This document shows, piece by piece, positions 56,501 through 64,000 of a stretch of 64,000 nucleotides of DNA. Both the position numbers and the translations under genes were made by a program. The stretch comes from Watersipora subatra (lineage: Eukaryota > Bryozoa > Gymnolaemata > Cheilostomatida > Watersiporidae): assembly GCF_963576615.1 (NCBI RefSeq), contig NC_088715.1:62950981-63014980 (forward strand). The letters are read 5' to 3'. The notes under the pieces are model-generated. The model made no database searches. It saw only the letters and a program-made list of their open reading frames with translations, and had not been told where the DNA came from. Position 1 is the first letter of the stretch. Each line of letters starts with the position of its first letter.

Positions 56501-57445
56501 ATATATATATAGATTATTGTATTAAAATATTATTCATGAACTAAGATAGTATATTTTACAAGATTGATAGAATGGTTAAGAAAAGAGTAACATTGAATAT
56601 AAATAATGTTTTTGTTTTATCTGAGTTATTTTTCTAGTAGCCTCTTATGATGAGGATTTCTGGAAAAACCATTTAACAATTTTCCTACTAATAGTTTTTG
56701 AGTTATGGCCAACTCTGTGCAGCTTTTTTGCTGAACTTAAGCTAATTTTTGCATGTCATTTTGGGGTTCTAATACCAGGAAGTAAGCTTGAAATAGACAT
56801 TACGCAAGAAATTATGCCAGTAAAACACAACCAGCCAATGACATGCGACAATGGCTCAAAGACAAGTATAAAAGTGGGATGCAATTAATGAGAGGTACAA
56901 AGAAAAGGAGGGTAGTCAGCGAGACAGAGACAGCCGGCGGAATTCATCTAAGAAGGTAGAAAATTAGATTGTAAGATATTTACCTCTAGACAGCTCAGAG
57001 CTACATGACCATGAAACTACTTGTACTGAACATCGATATGTGGGCTCATCGTTGGCAACAGTACAACACTGTTATAGGACAATTTTTAAAAAAATTATAG
57101 AAGTCTATATTGATTAATTTGTTGTCTCAATTTGCTTTATAGCCACAGTTTGATTTTGTGTTAGACTGAAGGGCAGAAGTTTTGTAGTTTTATTGGACAA
57201 ATTTTCAGTGTGGGTAGAGCTACTGATTGTACCCTAGCCAATTTGTTTTATTATAGGTATATATAAAATATATTAATAAGATATCCTTAACTCGCTTGTT
57301 AGGGTATAGTTCTATTGATTATGTGTATACAGTTGTTTATGTACACAAAGTGTGTTATTTAAGATGTCAAAGTTTTTTATTGTAGACGAGTGTCTTCTCA
57401 GCCTTTTATAATAGCACTGTGAAGCTTTTACCAGACAAATAAGAT

Positions 57446-57603
57446 ATGGCAAGACAAATGCAAGGCAGGAGTGCTGAACCGACGGGCTATGCGCAAAAGG
57501 TGTTTGATTTAGGGAATGTGCATTGCTGCTTTGAGGAAACGTACTTGGTAACAGGCGAGGTGCATCTGGCAAATTACTGCAATGCTTGGCGTGAGCTGAA
57601 CAA
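57446..57603 (+). CDS. CPTP: CPTP copy E exon 1
   Basis: ATG to AA|GTGAGT. VFDLGNVHCCFEETYL and NYCNAWRELNK correspond to copy A; two codons shorter near the N-terminus. Confidence 0.85.
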
Positions 57604-60600
57604 GTGAGTAGAGTTGTCTTCATTTTGTATCGCCAAACATAGCTAGATATAGACATAACTAGGTATAGACATAGCTAGGTACAGACATAACTAGGTATAG
57701 ACATAACTAGGTATAGACATAACTTGACTTAGACATTGCGAAATACAGACACAGATGGTTATAGACATAGCTAAACATGGACATCGCTAGATATGAACAT
57801 AGACATAGCTAGACGTAAATATCCACAGACATAAACATGGCTTAACATTGACCTAGTGAGATCTAGATATAGCCCAAATAGACATATCAAGGCATATAGA
57901 TTGCCATAGTCATAGAAATAGCTAGACATGGACACCTTTGGGCATAGCTAAATATAAACATACCTAAAGACAAAGGTCGAACATAGACTAATTTAATAAA
58001 TTCTCTATTCTCATAAACATAAGAGAATGTTGGTTGGAGGCCTTGTGATTCTCCAGTTTGTTGTAATTCTCTCTGATCTTTGTGTTTGTTGCAGTCGCTA
58101 TGGGTAGTAGTTACTTGTAGCTAATGGTAGTTGTTATGGGTAGTAGTCACTTGTAGTTAATGATAGTTGTTATGGGTAGTAGTCACTTTTAGTTAATGAT
58201 AGTTGTTATGAGTAGTAGTCACTTGTAGTTAATGATAGTTGTTATGGGTAGTAGTCACTTGTAGCTAATGATAGTTGTTATGGGTAGTAGTCACTTTTAG
58301 TTAATGATAGTTGTTATGAGTAGTAGTCACTTGTAGTTAATGATAGTTGTTATGGGTAGTAGTCACTTGTAGCTAATGATAGTTGTTATGGGTAGTAGTC
58401 ACTTGTAGCTAATGATAGTTGTTATGAGTAGTAGTCACTTGTAGCTAATGATAGTTGTTATGGGTAGTAGTCACTTGTAGTTAATGATAGTTGTTATGGG
58501 TAGTAGTCACTTGTAGCTAATGATAGTTGTTATGGGTAGTAGTCACTTGTAGCTAATGATAGTTGTTATGGGTAGTAGTCACTTGTAGCTAATGATAGTT
58601 GTTATGGGTAGTAGTCACTTGTAGTTAATGATAGTTGTTATGAGTAGTAGTCACTTGTAGCTAATGATAGTTGTTATGGGTAGTAGTTACTTGTAGCTAA
58701 TGATAGTTGTTATGGGTAGTAGTCACTTGTAGCTAATGATAGTTGTTATGGGTAGTAGTCACTTGTAGTTAATGATAGTTGTTATGGGTAGTAGTTACTT
58801 GTAGCTAATGATAGTTGTTATGGGTAGTAGTCACTTGTAGCTAATGATAGTTGTTATGGGTAGTAGTCACTTGTAGCTAATGATAGTTGTTATGAGTAGT
58901 AGTCACTTGTAGCTAATGATAGTTGTTATGGATAGTAGTCACTTGTAGTTAATGATAGTTGTTATGGGTAGTAGTCACTTGTAGCCAATGATAGTTGTTA
59001 TGGGTAGTAGTTACTTGTAGCTAATGATAGTTGTTATGGGTAGTAGTCACTTGTAGCTAATGATAGTTGTTATGGGTAGTAGTCACTTGTAGCTAATGAT
59101 AGTTGTTATGGGTAGTAGTCACTTGTAGCTAATGATAGTTGTTATGGGTAGTAGTCACTTGTAGCTAATGATAGTTGTTATGGGTAGTAGTCACTTGTAG
59201 TTAATGATAGTTGTTATGAGTAGTAGTCACTTGTAGTTAATGATAGTTGTTATGGGTAGTAGTCACTTGTAGCTAATGATAGTTGTTATGGGTAGTAGTC
59301 ACTTGTAGCTAATGATAGTTGTTATGAGTAGTAGTCACTTGTAGCTAATGATAGTTGTTATGGATAGTAGTCACTTGTAGTTAATGATAGTTGTTATGGG
59401 TAGTAGTCACTTGTAGCTAATGATAGTTGTTATGGGTAGTAGTCACTTGTAGCTAATGATAGTTGTTATGGGTAGTAGTCACTTGTAGTTAATGATAGTT
59501 GTTATGAGTAGTAGTCACTTGTAGCTAATGATAGTTGTTATGGGTAGTAGTTACTTGTAGCTAATGATAGTTGTTATGGGTAGTAGTCACTTGTAGCTAA
59601 TGATAGTTGTTATGGGTAGTAGTCACTTGTAGTTAATGATAGTTGTTATGGGTAGTAGTCACTTGTAGTTAATGATAGTTGTTATGGGTAGTAGTCACTT
59701 GTAGCCAATGATAGTTGTTATGGGTAGTAGTTACTTGTAGCTAATGATAGTTGTTATGGGTAGTAGTCACTGGTAGCCAATGATAGTTGTTATGGGTAGT
59801 AGTCACTGATAGCCAATGATATTTGTTGTAGGTGGTAGTCACTTGTAGCTAATGATAGTTGTTGTGGGTGCAAGACAAAATGAAACGCTGATGAGAACAG
59901 CAACTTTTACCAACAAATTATATGTACTTGAAATTTTATAATCAAGTACATCAAAATAAAAATGGCTGATACATATGTAATTGGCAACTACATGTATCAT
60001 TTAAAGCTTCCTAATTACTCCTACACTACTTCTCAAGAATGTTAGAGTCATGCTCGTTTGTTAGCTTATGTTCCAGGTGTTCCGGAAGTTTCTAACCATG
60101 ACATTATGGCCGTTCATTCATTTGTTAGTTGTAATAATTGTCGTGCCATGCACTTGACATCTGCGGCAGCGTGTACTTTATGATAATTGATGAACAATGT
60201 TTATTTGTGAAATATTGTATTTGCAGGTTTCTAAACACTCTCGGAACACTCTTCACCTTTGTAACTAACGATGTCGCAGAAAAGGCCGACATATTGGAAA
60301 CATATTTGAAATCAAATCCTAAAAATTACAAAACGGTCAACAGCATGCTCAAGTTTGAAGTGGACAATAGAATCACAAATACAAAGGTACTCTTTGTAGT
60401 GTATTCTGCCACAATTATGTTACAGCATTTACAGCAGCACTTTTACATTTATGCTCAAGGTGCTAAAAAACCAGGTCGTTGGCTGGCAAGTTGGCATTCA
60501 GCCAAGTTAACCACTTCTACCAGACTTGCAAAATTCCGTGACTTAATGGCTGTTGGCGAATCAAATGCATTATCTAGTTGCCCTTGAGTTGCTGATGAAT

Positions 60601-62975
60601 ATGTGCTACACAAACTATTCCTTTCAGAATATATTCAGCCATACATTACACTGTATTGGTGATTATCATAAGTGAAGTCACACACCCTCTCTGTTTGTTG
60701 GACTCGCTTCTCACCAATTAGCTTCATGAGTGATTTTATCATAACTTGTTGTCCGCTGCCATATTCTGAGAGATTTCTATTGATTCAAGTTTTTTCGCAT
60801 TTTACCAATCATGCCAGTCAATTTTTTCAGCGTTATTTGAAATGAACTTTGTCTTCCAAAACTTTGCAAGTTAAATTTGCAACGAGCCATGACAGAGTAA
60901 ATGTGTCTTGGTTTTATTCAGGCACCATATATATATCTGTATATATAAATCTTACAGTTTGTCATTTTTCGTTCGGTCTGTCCAGCTATAGCTATTAGTA
61001 TTTAGCAATGACATATCCGTATCGCAAAAGTCTTGATCTTGGAACCTCTTGTTCACCAGGGGCTAATCTAACCTGTTGAGCTACGCGAGATGCAATGGTT
61101 CCATTGGGCGATATGAGCCGCTATCTGGGTTCAAATACACATAGCGACTCTGCGTTACTGTGCAACATCACTAAAGCTTGCTCTCACTTCTCTTATTAGT
61201 AAGTTTAGCAATATGAATACTAGCTTACTCAAATTAGCCATTAGCAATGTGCTGGCAGCTACATTACATGTCACTGTTTACAAGCGGTTTTTTATTATCT
61301 GTGCAACGCCGGGCATTCGGCTCGTATACTACAAGTCGACAAGGATAAAATGCAACCAAGATGGCTCCTCTTCAGGGTGATCGTTACTTATGGCCACTTA
61401 TCTATGAATAAACAATAATATCTGGCTCTTTTCCAGTAAACTCTACTTTCTGGATTTTTTGTGTGACATTTTTTAGCCAGATAACTACTAGAAACAGTAG
61501 CCAGATTTCCACTAGCAACCATAATTAGATATCTACTAGTAACTATAATCAGATATCTACAGGTAACCGTAGCCAGATATCTTCTAGTAGCCATAATCAA
61601 ATATTCACTTGGAACCATATAGCCAGGTATCTCCTAGTAACATAGCCAGATATATATTAGTGACATAGCCAGGCATCTACTTGTAACCATATTCAGTTAT
61701 TTACTAGTAACATAGCCAGATATCTACTAGTAAAGATAATCAAATATTTATTAGTAACAGTAGCCAGATATCTACTAATAACCAGATGTTTATTTATGAC
61801 TACTAGTGTTGATTTCTACCTGTACATTGAAGATTTTTTTCAGAAACCATCAGCTAGTAGAACATTATTGCGGCTGCACAGAGCCCTTCTCTACATAATA
61901 ACACTCTTTGAGAAGTTGTCTACTGCCAGAGCTGATGCCGAGTGAGTTCTCTTACACATCCTCCATCCATCATGTCTTTTAATCTCATCCAGTCTGGTTT
62001 AGACATTTCCTATGTAAAATATTTACATGTCTTTGGATTCCTCATGCCTGTCTGTAGGTAGCGCTATTTTATTGTGTTGGTACATTTATTTATCTGCATT
62101 ACCTTTATTGTTCATTGCGTACTTCAAGTCAACAAGACGTATTTAAAACTCAGATGTCTATGCGAATGATATCCACAACATCCTAACACTTACGTTGGCT
62201 TTTAACAACAGCCAGTTATCTCTAGAACGCAACAATATCTTTAGTGGTTTTATGTTCTCCCTATGTTAAGGTAATACTTTCATGGCTGCCATTATTTTAA
62301 TTATTTGCAAACAACTTGTCATTTCACTTGGCATGTGCTCCTGCATATTGTCTTATAATGCTGAGGAATTTATAATGTTACAAAAAACTATTATGTATTT
62401 AGTTGTTTTGGGGGAAGACTTGTTCTTGTAGTCATTAATGTTTTTGTATCAAGGGTTTTTAGCTTTTTCACACTCTCAGGTAAGTTTCTCATTTACACGC
62501 TTATGGAGATGGTGTGTCAGTTTCACTTGGTTATACTCTACTCTAAAATTATTTGCTACAACTCAATAGCCCATTGAGTGTTTCCATCTTAGCCCATGTG
62601 TGTAACTGATCAGCAACTATGGGTAAGTGCGTGTTTACGCGAGTGTGTTGGGAAACATTTTTACTTATTACAGGTTTGTGATTCTGAATATTCCGTTAAT
62701 AGAAGCATATTGTATTTTTCAGGGTATCAAGCATTTCAAAGGATGCTTATCAGCTCACCCTTGGTAAGCATCATCCATGGCTTGTGCGCCAAGCTAGTTA
62801 TCTAGCCATGTACTCACTGCCTTCGCGGAGCAACCTTCTGCACAGAATTGACTCTGGGAGAGGCGCTGAGGCTAGAGTGGTAACCCATCTCACCAACATT
62901 GCATCCTCTGCAAGACGGGTCTATGATATCACTGAAGCACTTTACACTCAATTCAAACTGCATGACTTGCCCTAG
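57446..62975 (+). CDS. CPTP: Ceramide-1-phosphate transfer protein, copy E (four exons)
   Basis: Exons 57,446-57,603, 60,227-60,386, 61,844-61,941 and 62,723-62,975 join in the same phases as copy A to a 222-residue protein. Headgroup-binding residues are conserved: D68, K72 (DVAEK), R112, R116 (SRTLLRLHRAL) and H156 in HHPW, the form found in human CPTP, whereas copy A has HHTW. It ends LHDLP-TAG. Intron 1 again carries the 36-bp minisatellite and intron 2 the 24-bp repeat. The intron 3 of about 780 bp lacks the transposons that enlarge copy A's to about 4.7 kb, so this copy is closer to a compact ancestral layout. It should act in non-vesicular ceramide-1-phosphate transport, like copy A. 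Confidence 0.88.
57640..57985. repeat. Degenerate short repeats at the start of intron 1
   Basis: AGACATAACTAGGTAT-type units of about 16-17 bp, the counterpart of 34,150-34,400. Confidence 0.75.
58091..59870. repeat. 36-bp minisatellite, about 49 units (intron 1 of CPTP copy E)
   Basis: Same unit and same insertion point (after TTTGTTGCAG) as the array in copy A. GATAG/GAGTAG variants are commoner and the GTTGTGGATAG variant is absent, so the two arrays have evolved apart. Confidence 0.98.
60227..60386 (+). CDS. CPTP: CPTP copy E exon 2
   Basis: Acceptor ATTTGCAG, donor AAG|GTACTC. FLNTLGTLFTFVTNDVAEK with D68 and K72; intact, unlike blocks C and D. Confidence 0.9.
61010..61335 (-). repeat. 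SINE/dispersed repeat in intron 2 of copy E, minus orientation
   Basis: TAACCTGTTGAGCTACGCGA is the complement of a tRNA-type A box (TAGCTCAACAGG). The tail contains GCAACGCCGGGCATTCGGC, as seen in other copies. Confidence 0.65.
61475..61795. repeat. 24-bp minisatellite in intron 2 of copy E
   Basis: About 13 imperfect AGATATCTACTAGTAACCAT-type units immediately upstream of exon 3. Confidence 0.9.
61844..61941 (+). CDS. CPTP: CPTP copy E exon 3
   Basis: Acceptor TTTTTTTCAG, donor GA|GTGAGT. Residues 107-139 with R112 and R116. Confidence 0.9.
62723..62975 (+). CDS. CPTP: CPTP copy E exon 4 (terminal)
   Basis: Acceptor ATTTTTCAG, stop TAG. GKHHPWLVRQA holds ligand H156; ends QFKLHDLP. Confidence 0.92.
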
Positions 62976-63235
62976 ATGACAGTTATATCAGCTCCTAGCA
63001 TCTGCTGTGGTTCTATAACCTTGTCATGTTGTCTGCAGTCTATGCTGGGTTCAGATGACGGATCTGATTATTATATATTTACTCAGTAGTTTTTTGATAT
63101 CATTTTGCAATATCTATGCACGGCTACGCAGGTTGCGCTCATACACAGCTTGATGTTATACATATGTGGCAGTTCATGCTGATGCACACAAATATATCAT
63201 TCAATCATTTTCAGTAATTGAAAATTATCTCCACT

Positions 63236-64000
63236 ACCAATAATACCACAGTTACTGTACACAACCAATAATACCACAGTTACTGTACACAACCAATAAT
63301 ACCACAGTTGCTGTACACAACCAATAATACCACAGTTACTGTACACAACCAATAATACCACAGTTACTGTACATAACCAATAATACCACAGTTACTATAC
63401 ACAACCAATAATACCACAGTTACTGTACACAACCAATAATACCACAGTTACTGTGCACAACCAATAATACCACAGTTACTGTACACAACCAATAATACCA
63501 CAGTTACTGTACACAACCAATAATACCACAGTTACTGTACATAACCAATAATACCACAGTTACTATACACAACCAATAATACCACAGTTACTGTACACAA
63601 CCAATAATACCACAGTTACTGTGCACAACCAATAATACCACAGTTACTGTACACAACCAATAATACCACAGTTACTGTACACAACCAATAATACCACAGT
63701 TACTGTGCACAACCAATAATACCACAGTTGCTGTACACAACCAATAATACTACAGTTACTGTACACAACCAATAATACCACAGTTGCGGTACACAACCAA
63801 TAATACCACAGTTACTGTGCACAACCAATAATACCACAGTTACTGTACACAACCAATAAATACCACAGTTACTGTACACAACCAATAATACCACAGTTAC
63901 TGTACACAACCAATAATACCACAGTTGCTGTACACAACCAATAATACCACAGTTACTGTACACAACCAATAATACCACAGTTACTGTACACAACCAATAA
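63236..64000. repeat. 28-bp minisatellite, at least 27 units, open at the window end
   Basis: Same unit as in intron 3 of copy A (46,150-46,570). It starts 260 bp after the stop codon of copy E and continues past the window. Frames across it (Cys/Val/Leu-rich) are artefacts. Confidence 0.97.

Overview
The window is AT-rich, intron-bearing animal nuclear DNA. Its genes have GT-AG introns, it holds several classes of eukaryotic retroelement, and there are no prokaryotic operons. The retroelement mix (a restriction-like-endonuclease LINE, a Penelope-like element, Gypsy, CR1/Jockey-like LINEs, tRNA-derived SINEs, pogo-like MITEs) and the gene content suggest a marine invertebrate, probably a lophotrochozoan. 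I cannot name the species.

Region 1 (about 4.1-10.2 kb, + strand) holds an eight-exon gene whose splice phases chain together without a break. I read it as M1AP-like (meiosis 1 associated protein) from motif similarity to vertebrate M1AP recalled from memory. Two TAG codons lie in frame 13 codons apart, in exons 2 and 3. A decayed partial copy lies at 13.1-15.0 kb; it keeps remnants of exons 2 and 4 but lacks exon 1, exon 3 and exons 5-8.

Region 2 (10-33 kb) is repeat-dominated. It has SINE-like units, minisatellites, three copies of a LINE whose 3' ends all run into (TA)n, a 5'-truncated Penelope-like element with a GIY-YIG domain, a degraded antisense Gypsy element, and a CR1/Jockey-like LINE fragment. 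The longest LINE copy runs from about 22.3 to 25.8 kb, with an R2/R4/NeSL-type reverse transcriptase, a zinc knuckle and a PD-(D/E)XK endonuclease.

Region 3 (33.6-64 kb) is a tandem cluster of ceramide-1-phosphate transfer protein genes (CPTP/GLTPD1). Two four-exon paralogs appear intact (33,962-47,038 and 57,446-62,975). Between them are at least three exon-2 or exon-3 remnants, some sharing one frameshift, and a LINE. Introns of both intact copies carry the same large 36-bp minisatellite (about 134+18 units and about 49 units). Other minisatellites (24, 28, 18 and a second 36 bp) mark the duplicated blocks. In copy A the 36-bp array is interrupted by a 1,038-bp terminal-inverted-repeat transposon with a clean TA target-site duplication. 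Intron 3 of copy A also carries a foldback element and a pogo/Tigger-like MITE.

The M1AP-like protein would act in the germline and CPTP in lipid transfer. Nothing in the sequence links the two functionally. The most unusual signal is the interplay of gene duplication, minisatellite growth and nested transposons around the CPTP genes, together with the LINE's association with TA microsatellites.
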